A stretch of 64,000 bases of DNA. It comes from Picocystis sp. L7. Lineage: Eukaryota; Chlorophyta; Picocystophyceae; Picocystales; Picocystaceae. Below are positions 1-11,800 of the stretch, piece by piece; within the stretch, counting starts at the first letter, position 1, and the number at the start of each line of letters is the position of its first letter. The DNA is taken from contig QXJR01000003.1 in assembly GCA_020975725.1 (NCBI GenBank), forward strand, positions 1 to 64,000, written 5' to 3'. Below the pieces are notes generated by a model that saw only the letters and a list, made by a program, of their open reading frames with translations, was not told the origin of the DNA and made no database searches. The position numbers were made by a program, and so were the translations under genes.

Positions 1-819
1 AAACCAACTTCCACAATGTACTATAAGGATTTGCTGGATGAAACCTGAGATGTCCCTACCTACAGAAATCCTTCTTCGCTCTGCTCTCTCCATTACTGAA
101 GAAGGGTGGAAGTATCCTTCTTTGGATGCAACTTGCAAGAAAACGATACAAGTGCTATAGTCCCAAACTGGCTGTCCTCTCAGAACAAAGTTGCATGACT
201 GAAGGGCTTGCTCAGCCCAACAAGCCCGGAGGAAAAGTTTATCTGACAATGTATGAGTAGTGACAGCGTGATCGATTTCCTTCCACCACAAGTTTATATG
301 TTTCACCAGATATTCTTTGATCTGCTCAAGTGGGAATTCAATGGGCTTCACATGATGAGAGAGTGCAGAGTAACCCTCCATTGACTGAAGTCCAAGTTCT
401 TCCCGCAACAAACAAAGGCCTTCGAAAGCACTTTCTGGCGTGAGGGCACCCAATTCGAGACGCATAGACCATGGATCCATACACGAATTGATGTGATGTA
501 GAAATTGGGACTTCACTTGCAAAGCTTCGAGGTATAACTTGTGCAACTCGTACCTGGTAGACTCAGTGCTAGGTATTACGTGATGCAGTGAGAGGTAGGG
601 GGCTAAACTTGTGAAAGACATTCCCCAAACATTGAATGTGCTGGATGTTCTCTTCGGACCTGGACAATACATGTTAAGCAGGTTCACTTCAAGTGGAAGC
701 GTACTGCTCTCGTTCCCGTTTACAACCAGCCACTCACAAACAGGGACATGTTTACCGAGGAATGTGACCCCTGTACCTCGAGGAACCTCAAAATCTCCAG
801 TTGCACGACTCTCTGGAAT
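1..819 (-). other. Open frame continuing to the left window edge, unrecognised
   Basis: Directly after the stop at 820-822, the same minus-strand frame is open again for about 273 codons to base 1. Its first ATG is at 670-672. The predicted residues are of ordinary protein-like composition (for example LPLEVNLLNMYCPGPKRTSS, then MEGYSALSHHVKPIEFPLEQ), with no motif I recognise. It may be the C-terminal part of the same gene as 820-2235, separated by a short intron or a nonsense change, or a second gene. The 3' end is outside the window. Confidence 0.4.
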
Positions 820-2235
820 TTAGTGCAGATTGTGTGCTTGAACGTTTACAGCATGCAAGAGACCGAATTGGGGATAAATCCTCGCACGAGACCTAAGGTT
901 ATGTGGAAGTTTTGAGAGCACTTGGGGTACGCAACCAGCAGCCCAGAATAAAGCACACTCTGGTGTTGTAGAGCCTTGCCATTCCATTGCCATATCCACC
1001 CGGCAGCACCCTTGAGAAGCATGCTTCAGGTTTGGAAGAGCATCGTTCACAAGTTGAATAGGGGATTGTGGGATGCTGCTTGATTCAACAAAGGTGCTGG
1101 TCTGGGATTTCAACCCCAATGCATCAAAATATAGAAGGCTGTATCCCAATTCTGCACAACGGGCATCGGGTTCGACCAAGAGAATTGCAATTGGCACTGA
1201 GAGCAAGACAGCATGAAATGCAGCAGCTGATAATCTCGTGGTGTGCTCTGTCGAGTGTTGAGGAAGGGGCTCAGATGGTATGAATGCATCCGTCAACTCT
1301 TTATAGACCCTTGCCATACATGCCTTCAAACTTTCATTTGCCTTCCTCCATTTCATTATAGCCATACATGTCTCATATGCCATAAAATTCTCGTATTCCA
1401 AATGTTCCAACACTTCTGTGTCATTTGCATTACGTCTAGAAGCAACATGAAGGATTTGCTGAGTTTTTGAGACTGCCATAGACTTTGCTTTGGACAGAAC
1501 TTGCTGGACCAACTGCTTGTTGTTTTTTCTCAACCATGGTACCCTGGCTCGCCGCAAATTCGGTTGGTCAGTTGCAGTCTGCTCTATGTTGGGAAACATC
1601 CACCATAATTTTCCATGGATATTTCCTACCTTCACATTTGCCAGTTGGATGTGTTTGATTTCAGCCAAGCTTACCCACTTTTGTTGAGGTGACAAGCAAT
1701 GTAGCCACGCTAGGTCAGAGCACTGCGCGTTCTTGGGTTGACATGTCGGGACAGGTTCAGGGATCTTTGGGACACTTACTCCTCCACCCCTGGAAGCATG
1801 GCAAGTGGCTCTTCTGCCTCCAGTTCGACCAATGGTTTTCGAACCATGAACATTTGTCAACACATCAAAGGATGGGAAGAGGTGAGCTTCAGAACCGGAG
1901 TTGAAAACATCCATGAAGTGTTCAAACTTGAATAGACCTTTCACACTGTCAACGTCGATGCTAAGATGGAGAAGTCCTTGCTCCATAGATTCAAAACCTA
2001 AACGTGGAAGTTTAAGCATGGCACCTGAATCACCCACATCACTTTCACTTGATTCAAGACGGGAGATGAGACTTTCGAAACTGTCGACAATGCCATTCTC
2101 TTGCTCGCTGAAAATGGAACTCCATTCAACTAATTCGTCACCTACGACTTCATTGGTAGCGGATAAACTTTGTTCTTCAATGCTTTCTCCATGACTTTCA
2201 AAGTCTTCGGAAACGTCGAAGTCACTGTTGGACAT
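820..2235 (-). CDS. Hypothetical 471-aa protein, acidic N-terminus
   Basis: A 471-codon frame starts with ATG at 2235 and ends with TAA at 820. I do not recognise the family. The first ~70 residues are rich in Ser, Glu and Asp (MSNSDFDVSEDFESHGESIE). A Cys/Pro-rich patch follows near residues 140-170, then a basic stretch around 225-265 that includes RRARVPWLRKNNKQLVQQVL. No signal peptide or membrane segment is evident, and no transposase, reverse transcriptase or nuclease motif was found. The frame stays open beyond the stop to the window edge, which is unusual by chance and suggests that the real product is longer. The motif AAACCCTA lies at 2477-2484, about 240 bases upstream. It could be a host gene or part of an unidentified mobile element. 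Confidence 0.5.
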   Translation of the reverse strand: MSNSDFDVSEDFESHGESIEEQSLSATNEVVGDELVEWSSIFSEQENGIVDSFESLISRLESSESDVGDSGAMLKLPRLGFESMEQGLLHLSIDVDSVKGLFKFEHFMDVFNSGSEAHLFPSFDVLTNVHGSKTIGRTGGRRATCHASRGGGVSVPKIPEPVPTCQPKNAQCSDLAWLHCLSPQQKWVSLAEIKHIQLANVKVGNIHGKLWWMFPNIEQTATDQPNLRRARVPWLRKNNKQLVQQVLSKAKSMAVSKTQQILHVASRRNANDTEVLEHLEYENFMAYETCMAIMKWRKANESLKACMARVYKELTDAFIPSEPLPQHSTEHTTRLSAAAFHAVLLSVPIAILLVEPDARCAELGYSLLYFDALGLKSQTSTFVESSSIPQSPIQLVNDALPNLKHASQGCCRVDMAMEWQGSTTPECALFWAAGCVPQVLSKLPHNLRSRARIYPQFGLLHAVNVQAHNLH

Positions 2236-2650
2236 GCTTTACACTTTCGTCACATCCGAAAAAAAATCGTCAGCACTTGAAAGACAATGCGTTTTTTACT
2301 TCGAAGTCATAGGACGTGAGTTTCCAAAAGATGTGAATACATACCTTCCAGATGTAGTGCAATGAAACGGAATGGTAGTTTGTAAAAAGTTGGTGGCAAC
2401 GTGAATGCACTTTGCACGAGCAATGCTGCCTTTCGCAAATCCACCACACGTTCCTCGAAACCCTACCAAAGGGTAGAAACCCTAGATGCCCCCAAATGTA
2501 AAAGAGATCACTAATCTAGAAAAACCAACCCCCGAGTTCTAATCAATACTCCCCTTGCCTACTAACACCCCGGAAGCCCAGGTTCACATAAAAACGAAAA
2601 AAAGCACCAACTCTTTTACAAGTGAGAATATCCCTCTGTGAGACGTTGAC

Positions 2651-2757
2651 TGTCCTCTAGGGGACATGTCCTCTGGGGGACATTGGGTGTCCTCTGGGGG
2701 ACATGTCCTCTGGGGGACGTTGAGTGTCCTCTGGGGGATGTGTCCTCTGAGGGTCCG
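2651..2757. repeat. Tandem array of GTCCTCTGGGGGAC units
   Basis: About six copies of a 14-mer, GTCCTCTGGGGGAC with single-base variants, sit in tandem with alternating short spacers (AT, then ATTGGGT or GTTGAGT). Each unit is nearly self-complementary at its ends (GTCC/GGAC), so the array could form short hairpins. Open frames through it encode only repeated Pro/Arg/Gly peptides and are not considered genes. Confidence 0.8.
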
Positions 2758-3368
2758 AGATCCACGACCCTTCCGTCCCTTGCGCGCAGCTCGTCCTTCC
2801 GAAGGTGGCCAGGGGATTCGCACGATGTATGGGAGAACGCTTCCAATCACTCATCTCGAGCTGTTTCAACTTTACTTACCTTTCATTCTGGTATGGCTGT
2901 CATCTGAAGTTTTTCGAGATCGAATCGGCGTAGTTCCGTGATTCGCAGCTCGTCTGGCGCTGCTTGTTTCGACACCACGTTTGTAGAAGATTGGAGGAAG
3001 AAAACAGATCAAAGTGCCCCCCTTTGTAACTCACAACCCCGTCGATTTCGAGTCTCCAATACCCCCCTTCGTTCTCGCTTGCGATTGGTCCAGACCCGAC
3101 GGGTTCCTTGACAGGTTCCTTCTTCGAATGCTAGCAGCGACAGGTTTCATTCCACGATCTGGAACCAAAAGGGGACAACTACCGAAGAGAGACTCGAAGG
3201 TGCGGGATTCCTCCGTGGACCTCTCGATCCCCTCCTATTCGGACCTCTCAAACGCGGCTTTTTAACCAATCGAAGAGAGGAAATCCCTACTCATAGGTGC
3301 GGATTTCCTTTTTTGAACCGTATCAAGATGGGGGGATCCCGGTACGGTTCCTCTCAAATTCATACGAA

Positions 3369-3409
3369 ATGTCCTTTGGGGGACGTTCGATGTCCTATGG
3401 GGGACGTCC
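3369..3409. repeat. Second, shorter copy of the GTCCT-GGGGGAC repeat
   Basis: Two units, GTCCTTTGGGGGAC and GTCCTATGGGGGAC, are separated by GTTCGAT. This is the same spacing style as the array about 700 bases to the left. It suggests a dispersed repeat family rather than a one-off expansion. Confidence 0.65.
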
Positions 3410-3868
3410 CCAAAAAAAACCCTACTCCCTATTCGGGCACGGGCATTTTGGGGTACCCCTTGCATGACCGACCATTATTCCTTACCTATTACTCTCTTTC
3501 ACATGTGTCACAGTGCCCACGGTACTTTGTGTTTCGAAACCCTCGTCGAACAAGAAGGGATAGCAATTTCCAGAAAATCTTCAGAGTACCACCGTTGACA
3601 CATTACTCCTACGCATGGGAAACATGAGTCTTTGAGTATAAGGTAGTTTGCTTTGGGAATGGGACAAGTGGGCCACACATGGCTTGGGTGCCATCTGCTT
3701 GCGTAAGGCATCATTAAGCCAGGATAAAACAGGAACACATTACATGCAATACAAGAAACTCATGCACAAACCAAGGCAAGGAACGCACGACCGACAATCA
3801 AGTAAGTGTACTTACAATGAATGAAGAACAAGCACACGGGGGTGGCTGTAATTCAGGTAGAGTGTACT

Positions 3869-5848
3869 CTAGTTGTTTGCGACAAATGTCCATGTCCAGT
3901 CAAAGTCAGTCGTTCTCACATTCAGACCATTGACATAGCCTTCCACTCCAGCGTTAAACGATCCCAAGGAGAAGGTCAAACCAACAATCTTTCCCTCCTC
4001 TACAAATGAGTCGAAACCTTCGTCCTTCAATGTCTGAATCCAAGAGGTCAAAGAACAGCGGAAATCTAGAAAGAAACCGCTGAATCCGAAAAGGCTGCTG
4101 TACCCGGTCGTGTAAAATCCCAGCCCACCCACGTTCTCATTGCAATTGTCCAAACCTGATCCATCGTCAGGACCTGAGGAAATCTGGATCCATTCATCGT
4201 TTGTAACAGGGCCATTACCAAACTCCAAAGTAAACGTTGGTTCCAGGGTGAAACTTGTCGTACTTGTTTCTCCTCCAACTGGTCCACTCACAACCACTTC
4301 AAGTCGAGGAGCTGATTCTTCATTTCCAGTACCGCACCCCCCATCGCGGCTCTTGTAAAACTCAAATCCAAGTGTGTCGAGAGTTTCCACAAACGCTTCG
4401 AAAGTGATTCCATTGAAGAGGCCAACTGGTGCATAAACACCGAACGCGCTAGCTTTGTCAGCATTGTCACATGTTGTTGTCGTTTCCAGTGCCGAGTCAG
4501 GCCCTCCGGCCGGTACGTTGGAAGTGATACGAGTAATACCGCTGGCCCTCTCGTCAAGCTTACACCAATCCAGAAAGGTTGCACCAACACAGTCATCCAG
4601 GAGGGTATCAACTTCGAAAAGCGTGGTCGGTGGGAAAGTGGGCAAGCAGCTCCCGTCAAGCTGACATAATGTGTCTTCTTCTGGGCAGCTGCCTCGTACA
4701 GGCGGCCTCTCTATGGGCCCACAACCGACACAGAAGTTTGAAACGCAGACAGGGCGGGTCGGTGTGCCATCGCAGTCTTCACTGGTTATGCATTCGGGAG
4801 TGGCATCTTCCACGGCGGTCGTCCCGCCAGCAACATTTGTTCCTTCCAGCGCTGCTGCTAGTTCCTCCGTTCCCCGGTCATTCAACAATATCACTGCGGC
4901 ATCTTGAACATTGCTGAGACGAGTTTCATCACCCAGCACAGCATTGGCTGTCGTTTCTATCTCTTCCTGATCTTGGCCATCAAAGTTGCCGGCTAGAATT
5001 ATCGTGGCTTCAAACTGTCCATTCAGAAGTCGTCGACGGTCATTACCGACCTCTGTGCAGCTTGATTCCTCGGTTAGACACACAGTTTCCGGGGGAAATC
5101 CAGCTTCCTCCACAAACGCTTCGCAATATGCTTCTATGACTGCTACCTGTGTAAAAGCTGCACAATCATCCACCTCCAGTATGAGCGTCAGTCGAACATC
5201 TGGAAGAGAAACGGTTGTCAGGTCGAGGCCATCTGAGCATATCCCATCGGGTTCAAACGAATTAACAGCCAAGACGAAGCAAGCGTAGAGTGTCTCTGGA
5301 TCTAGCCCTGTCACAGTGGCTTCCTCGATTCCTCTGGGTATCCCCGTTACTTCTGCAACGAAGTCATTGGATGTGCAGTCGTCAGGCTCCTCGCTGAAGC
5401 AACGTACTGTGTACGTCTCCATTGGCCTGCCTTCGGTTCCATCGGTCCACATAATCATTGCGCTGCTGCTGGTTACTTGGCTTGCTTCCAGATTCGTGGG
5501 AATGCCAGGTGCAGCATCGGGGACAAAGACGCAGCATCCACACTCTTTGTTCCTGATCTTTGGTCCATTGCATCCCCCAGGGTACCAATCCAGCACCTCC
5601 CCTTCCACATTCTGACTCTCGCAATCCTCCTCATTGGAGCAGAAGAAGTCATAGGAGAGGGAAGGGTCTTGGTCAAGCAGTTGTTCCACTACCCACTCGC
5701 AGGCACGGACATTAGCTGCTCCTGGGACGGTGCAAAAATCCTTTTCATCCAGCAACAAAGCTTCATCCTCCATGCACCTGATGGAGGTAATGCAACTGAG
5801 GCAAACAAAAAGGCCCAGCCAGGTGGCTCCCTTCAAAGAAACAGACAT
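3869..5848 (-). CDS. Secreted fibronectin type III domain protein
   Basis: The frame of 659 codons begins with a signal peptide: a short basic N-terminus and a hydrophobic core WLGLFVCLSCITSI, with likely cleavage near residue 25. A fibronectin type III-like domain follows at about residues 110-212 (start PGIPTNLEASQVTSSSAMIM, with the typical core W and the L-x-P-x-T-x-Y element LDPETLYACFVLAV). A Cys-rich, EGF-like or knottin-like stretch lies near residues 350-385. The C-terminal ~260 residues are Gly/Ser/Thr/Asp-rich and hydrophilic with scattered cysteines. There is no second membrane segment or GPI-type tail, so the protein is probably secreted or wall-associated. The strong acidity and paired cysteines fit an extracellular role. 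The specific function is unknown. Single exon; the start is chosen as the only ATG that gives a signal peptide. Confidence 0.8.
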   Translation of the reverse strand: MSVSLKGATWLGLFVCLSCITSIRCMEDEALLLDEKDFCTVPGAANVRACEWVVEQLLDQDPSLSYDFFCSNEEDCESQNVEGEVLDWYPGGCNGPKIRNKECGCCVFVPDAAPGIPTNLEASQVTSSSAMIMWTDGTEGRPMETYTVRCFSEEPDDCTSNDFVAEVTGIPRGIEEATVTGLDPETLYACFVLAVNSFEPDGICSDGLDLTTVSLPDVRLTLILEVDDCAAFTQVAVIEAYCEAFVEEAGFPPETVCLTEESSCTEVGNDRRRLLNGQFEATIILAGNFDGQDQEEIETTANAVLGDETRLSNVQDAAVILLNDRGTEELAAALEGTNVAGGTTAVEDATPECITSEDCDGTPTRPVCVSNFCVGCGPIERPPVRGSCPEEDTLCQLDGSCLPTFPPTTLFEVDTLLDDCVGATFLDWCKLDERASGITRITSNVPAGGPDSALETTTTCDNADKASAFGVYAPVGLFNGITFEAFVETLDTLGFEFYKSRDGGCGTGNEESAPRLEVVVSGPVGGETSTTSFTLEPTFTLEFGNGPVTNDEWIQISSGPDDGSGLDNCNENVGGLGFYTTGYSSLFGFSGFFLDFRCSLTSWIQTLKDEGFDSFVEEGKIVGLTFSLGSFNAGVEGYVNGLNVRTTDFDWTWTFVANN

Positions 5849-8805
5849 ACTGTCCTGGAGTCAATAGTTCAGTGGACGGCAGGACTTTCCCGGGAAAGAA
5901 CAAGGGAAGAAAATACAGGTCAGCCATTGCTTCTGCAGAATGTAAAGTCAAGGCGTACTGTCACAAACAGCACAAAGTGATCTATTGACCTCCTGAACTT
6001 GTCGCTTTGTCACCTCTTGATTGAGTGGCTCCATCTCTGGTCCAACTGGTGTCGGAAACAGAGAGGAGGCATTCGCAGGCTTACAATCGTAGAGGACGCC
6101 ATTGCGGCAACCCAACGAGGATTATTCAAGAGCTGAATTCCTCCGAGATGCTTGGAATGCTGAATTTCCCAGCGCTTCTCCCTCACTCACCACTTTCTAG
6201 TTGCGATGGATATGGCAGGAAGGAGGCACCGCTTCAGTTGTTGAAGAATGACGATCGTTCGACCTCGCACCCTTTACATACACGCTTCTCACGCATGCCG
6301 GAACCTATCTTTCCGGCACTCCCGAGGGTCGCAATCTGTTCCCCCGCCATTCGATGGTGTCGGATCGAAACGCATGCGTTTCCATCCATCCCATGGACGT
6401 CTCGTTGTGCAATCCAAAGGGGCTTTTCTTGTGTGACCCAACGGTTGAGTCGGACCAGTCGAAAGGTATCGCGGGGCGTGGCTCGATCCCGAAAGACCGA
6501 TGCGTGGACCGCGTCCGTCATCTCCGAGGTGAACTCGGGTAGATCCTGTACGGCACCCCAGATGCGTAGGGAAGCGTTACGTGGATCGATTCCGACACCT
6601 GTGAGTTTCCGGTACAACTCGATCGTTCTGGGGCATGGACGCGGGGGTCCATCTCCCACCACTCGAGGAACCGAAGGGGCGTTGTGCCCTCATCCACGGT
6701 GGGGCAGATCCTCGGCTTCCTCGTCGGAAGACGTCCCGAGTGACCCGAAAAGGTGGGGATCCCTTGTTGAACTGACGGTCCTCAACAAATGCGGAGTAGC
6801 AACATTGCGCGTCGAGGACCTGCTTCCGATGTGGATGCCCCGCTTTCGGTCGACTGTGTCGGTAGCTCGCATGCACACCCATTCACACCTCCTACGAGAC
6901 ACGAAAGGAGGGGTCCGTACCTTCGGTACCCGCAGAGGACCTCCAAAGCCATGTTCACAGGCTCGTTCTCGGGGGGAAGGGCAAGTCGGGCAAGGGACGT
7001 ATGCATTCACAGGCTTCTTTCGGAGAGGGAAGAGCTCGGTTCGTGTGTCGATCATTCTCTACAGATTCGCCCGGATCTCCAATAGGATAGGCTCGCGTGA
7101 TACTCCGATCCGCACCTGCAGAGATGGTCAACGTCATTCCACCAGCGGATCCTGGTGATGCTAGAATCATGAGCTCGAACGAGATGGGTAGTGATTTCGT
7201 TGCATCCGGGACGTGCTTTCTTTTTAATGGTAGAGAATATAGTGGTCGGCAGATTTACAGCCTTTCAATCCACTGGGTGGCTACAGACCTCAAATAGTAG
7301 CGATGCGGTGTCTGGAGTGCCGCCGGCACTCTTGCAAGAAACCCAGCAGATAAATCTGCCTTCATTCAAGGATGGAAGCTAGCAGATGCCATCCTAAGTT
7401 TACGTGATGCACAGGTGGGCCAAGCTGTTAGGAACGAGCTTTGATGCCAAACGAATGCATATGAGGATTTTGGAGCGCAACCGCAAAGACTTTGTTTCTA
7501 CATGCACGGATCATGAGGCAGATCAAAGCGTCCAGAGTGGAAAGCGTCATCTTGGGCGTCACGTGTGCTTCAGCATTCTGCAAGTGTGATTCACGCTTCA
7601 TCAGAAGGATACGGATGTCACCCAGACCACTGACCCACTGGTCCCCAAGAAAAAGACCAGCAACTTCTGTGGGACGGATGTGAATGGGCGGTACTCCTGG
7701 CACTTTCCAGGAGTTGTGAAGGTGATACAGGATCATTGAATGTACACAAGAATTTGGCTCACGGCCTTGAACATTGGCATTGGAGGAAGCTCAAACTTTT
7801 ATTAATTCGTAGAGGCACTGAGATGTGTACACAGCAAATACAGTAGTTCAAGTTGCCCACATACCTAGAGGACACAGTTTTCGCAAACAGAATTGATTTG
7901 CGATCAGATGCTCGAGCAACATGACATCAGGCCGCCAGAATTGTCACACATGCTGTCCGCTTCTGTGGTAGAGGAGATGCATGGTTGTGGAAGCAATCCG
8001 ACTGACTTCGTTAGAGCAGTGTTTGGTGTTTCACATCATTGCATTCGCGAATCTATGTCAGCCTCGTAAAGTACCGAGACAGCAAAGTTAACACACTTAG
8101 AACTGGAAAGGGTTGGTTCAGAACATTCAATAAATCGGTGCAACTTCAAGGGCATCCATCACTCTCAAAACAACAGTCACTGGTGGAGCACAGGTGACGG
8201 GTAAGAGTAGGATGCTGCATGACCTGCGAATGTGTGTAGCATGGCCTTCAAGATTGATTGCTGGAGCGGCTCTCACATCCCCCTCCAAGAGGTTGTGGTT
8301 ATACCACTCGAACGCCGAATGCTTTCTCTAAGGCAAGGTTCCGAATCCATGAATGCGATCAATGTAACATAAATAGTCATGCAACATTTGCCTAACCTCC
8401 GCAAGGACTGGAAGGCATGACTGGAAGTCCATTGCATGTTGAGAAATCCTACTCAATGAAGCAACGGAGGAAAAAGAAGAAGCAACGTGGAAACAACTAG
8501 GTCTGATGGCAAGGAGGATCGGATCTCTCTTTGAACGAAAGAAGGGCATGTTCCACCTGGGCTGCTGAAGAAAAGGGCTGAGAATCAAGCCAACTTTGAC
8601 CTACACTGATTAGAAGTGTGACATTCACTACCTTGTGGCTTTTCTTACTATGGCCTAGCTTCGTCGAATCCCATCGAACCTGGCACCTGTATCTGAAAGT
8701 TCTTTATTCGAAGGAATGTACAAGTAGTGACAAACAATTCTTCTACTTTGTAATTCGACACAATGCAGCAAATAGCTGAAACTACAAGCTGCTTAGCCAG
8801 AAATT
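5849..8805. other. Intergenic stretch with unassigned open frames
   Basis: From 6025 to 7170 the DNA is GC-richer than its surroundings and open on several frames of both strands, including 377 codons on plus (Arg/Ser-rich, probably not coding) and 142 codons on minus. No family is recognised. From 7200 to 8805 the sequence is AT-richer with only short frames. It probably includes the 3' untranslated region of the K+ channel gene on the right. Confidence 0.4.
6234..6662 (-). CDS. Possible small protein or gene fragment
   Basis: A 142-codon minus-strand frame reads like protein in its middle part (RTIELYRKLTGVGIDPRNAS, then FRDRATPRDTFRLVRLNRWV). No known domain is recognised. The plus strand is open over the same bases, so a chance origin in GC-rich DNA is possible. 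It could also be an exon or a decayed gene piece. Confidence 0.2.
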   Translation of the reverse strand: MVGDGPPRPCPRTIELYRKLTGVGIDPRNASLRIWGAVQDLPEFTSEMTDAVHASVFRDRATPRDTFRLVRLNRWVTQEKPLWIAQRDVHGMDGNACVSIRHHRMAGEQIATLGSAGKIGSGMREKRVCKGCEVERSSFFNN

Positions 8806-11800
8806 TCAGTTTCTTCCCGAAGGCTCCGGCAGAGACGCATCCACCTGAATGAGGGTGAAATCTGCATCCTCCAAAGTCTTGTCTGGAAGAACAACGTAGA
8901 CCTTATCATTAGCGGCAAGCAGCGTGTTTGGAGCAGGATTCGCACAAACATAATGTAACTGTGAACCTTTCCGTCCCCGATCTCGATAAAGGCCAAGCGG
9001 GACTAGTCCTTCCGACATGAACTTCAAGAAAAGAGAACCATATGTTCTCCCCACCAATTCTTCTGGCATCTCCCACAGCTGTACTTTATTGAACTTCGTC
9101 ATTTCTTCGAAGACTTCATTGATGATCCCAACTGCTGCAGGGGTCCCAGGGGTTAAGGCACTAATTGCAATGCGATCAAGAACTGCAGGAACATAAATAT
9201 GTCCTGCTGCGTAGAAGGGATTGCAAAGCCTTTGAAGGAGCTTTCCATGGTTGGTGCCGGTGCCAGTGTTTCCAATGGGCTCCCCAAGCGCTTCCCAGTT
9301 GATACAAGTCGAAGCATCATCAAACAAGGCGTCTGCTTTGTGAGGCAAGACTTGAGGTTGCAAAAACTTCTCGCTATCTGTGAAGTCGAGCTCCACGATG
9401 TAGGGAGGTTCTCCAAACTTTCTGTGTGTACGGTGTATTTCTTCCATGACATAGGCTATTTGTATGGCATCAGTGTCGGTTACGGAAGACATATCGCTGG
9501 TTGAGGGGGAAAGGCTGTCTTGCGATGCATAGCTGAGCACAACTAACCTTGTCCCTTTCAGTACACCTGCATTCATCAGATCGTTCCCGTTGGTAGGCGA
9601 GCCACGGAACCACTCTGCCCCTTGTTGTGATAGTTCATTGAAAATAGAAGGTTCCGGTTGGTCTGGGTAGATATACCGGATCTTCAGAGGAGTAATTGCG
9701 AGTGACTTGTCAGAGTTCCAGAATTCACTGTATGACCTCAAAAAGCGCACTATCCTATCAAGATCTCCGCACACCAGAAGACTTTCTCCTTCTCCATCTT
9801 CTTCCACAGGTAGAGCCGACTCGGCAAAATCGTACGCATTAGGAGACATTGCCAACGAAAAGAGCTCATCGAAACTCCCCTTCAAGCTCGAGATTACTGG
9901 TATTCTCTGTGATTTCTCAACTCCAAGACCCCGAGAAAGTACCTTGTCTTTGGGTCCAGCTAGCACAGACACGTACTGCAGAGACTTCCTCACAGCTTCG
10001 TGTGCTCGAGCAGAAGACTTGGCAAGGACTAGCAACAAGTCACCTGGTTGAATCTTGTAATCCTTAGGATTCAGAAAAACTTTGGGAGACCTGCCGCATT
10101 TCGCTGGAGAAATGCCCATGAGTACAGCACTTGATTGAGAAAAGACCAGCGTAGAAAACTTGCAAAAATACAAATCTGTGCACTCTGCAGGAGCTGCCAC
10201 GGCGTAGACCTCGTGAGACGCTCCGTCAATATACTCCCAGATCCACCTGGGAGGTTTTTTTCCTTCCCGTAAAGCAGTCCGTGTGGCAGCAATCCTAGAG
10301 CTAGCAGTCGTTCCATTCACGCCAGTCAGCAGATTGCTCAAAAGGGTGCACGCACCAGGGCAATGGACACCAGCGCTAAGCAGTCTATTCTTCGCCCGCC
10401 GCAGGCTGATAGCTTGATCGCGGGGTCCAAGGAAAGCTTGCATGCGTATCTGCATCGCATGATCCAGGACTTGCACAACAAGTGGAATCTCAGGATTTTT
10501 TGACTTGATGGACCAAAGCTTCAACAGCATAGAGCGATCTTCTTCTTCCGGTTCTTTTGGAAAGCGGTCAACCATCAACAAGGCTGCCTGAACGTATCGC
10601 AAACCAGCCCTGTCCAAGTCATCCTCAGCTAGAGCAGATCCTTCACAAAACGTTAGGCGCCCCTGATTTAGCTCTTGCAAAGCACGATATTCGAATTCAG
10701 GTTTGCTGCAAAGACACACGAGCCGATAATTTCCCGGAATGTCCTTTGTTTCGTGAAAGATCTCTTCGAAACTGTCAAAAAAACGCCCATAATCATTGAG
10801 TTGGGTGACCATCAAAAGGGTTGGTATGGATTTGCTTTTGGGAACATTCCCCAGCTTTTGACGGCGTGCAACAAGTAGGGAGACAAGCTGGGAAGTCTGG
10901 AGGGGAACAAGGAGCAGTGCAGCAAGAAGCATTCCAATGACTGTGAGTTTGCCAAGCAGGGTATGGGCAGTGACATCTCCGAAACCTTTTGCATGTCAAA
11001 GTTTCATCCAAAATAGGCAACCCAAGGAAGAGTAAGTGTGCCCGGCAGTTCCTCGTCAGCATTTGTTTTTGGGTTCTTAAGGCCGCTGATCTTTCGTTAA
11101 ACATATCTGGATACCATCGGCGGGAACATCCACAGCAGACCTGCAGCTCGCTAGGGCACAGAGGTTCTCATTCCCACCCCAGAGATATATGCATCTGTAC
11201 TTGCTGCAGCTTAACGTACCTACAGTAGTAATGGTTGTGAGTACAAAGTACAACGCATCTAACCACGGTATCTTCTCTGCAACCTGGACGATGCTAGCTG
11301 TGGTCAAGAGCAGACCAGATATTGTGACTACTAGAGAGGCAAGACGGAGCTGCACTGCATCTTTAGATATTATGCCTGCAGCCTGCAGGTATGGCAGCAC
11401 AACTGCTAGCCTTAGAACACGCAGCACTCTCAGTACGCGAGTGACTCCTGTGATGTCTTCGGGTAGAAAGTCCAGGTGGATTTCTTCTAGAAGCTGTGGC
11501 AGGAACGAAGCTAAACTGATGCACCCTTCGAAAGAAAAGGCTTCGGAAGTCCATTCTTTGTTTGCTAAAAACAATGACATCAAATAATCCGCAGCAAACA
11601 CGAAGACGAGCACACGGTCCACCACAATGGCCCAGTCCGGTACAGGGGTGTGGCTAGTCTCGTACACGTACAGAGCCACGTAGAGAAGCGTGAGCAGTAC
11701 CAATAAGCCACTCCGAAAGGGTTTGACACGTAAGATGGCTTCTCGAACGTCATCATAGGTCCATTCGTCATTGCCAATCCTTTTCCCATTCTCGTCTCGT

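Larger units (their letters stand above)
2236..3868. other. Intergenic, short tandem repeats, no gene seen
   Basis: All open frames here are under about 105 codons and occur on both strands. They mostly reflect the repeat GTCCTCTGGGGGAC at 2651-2757 and its echo at 3369-3409. No conserved protein, tRNA or structured RNA was recognised. The left part is presumably the 5' region of the 820-2235 frame. The right part is downstream of the secreted protein at 3869-5848. Confidence 0.5.

Noticed and set aside
2584-2941. Pro/Arg-rich frames of 70-91 codons on both strands
   Set aside because: They are translations of the GTCCTCTGGGGGAC tandem repeat.
6025-7158. 377-codon plus-strand frame
   Set aside because: Arg/Ser/Pro-rich with no domain. 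The opposite strand is equally open, so it is treated as unassigned GC-rich DNA.
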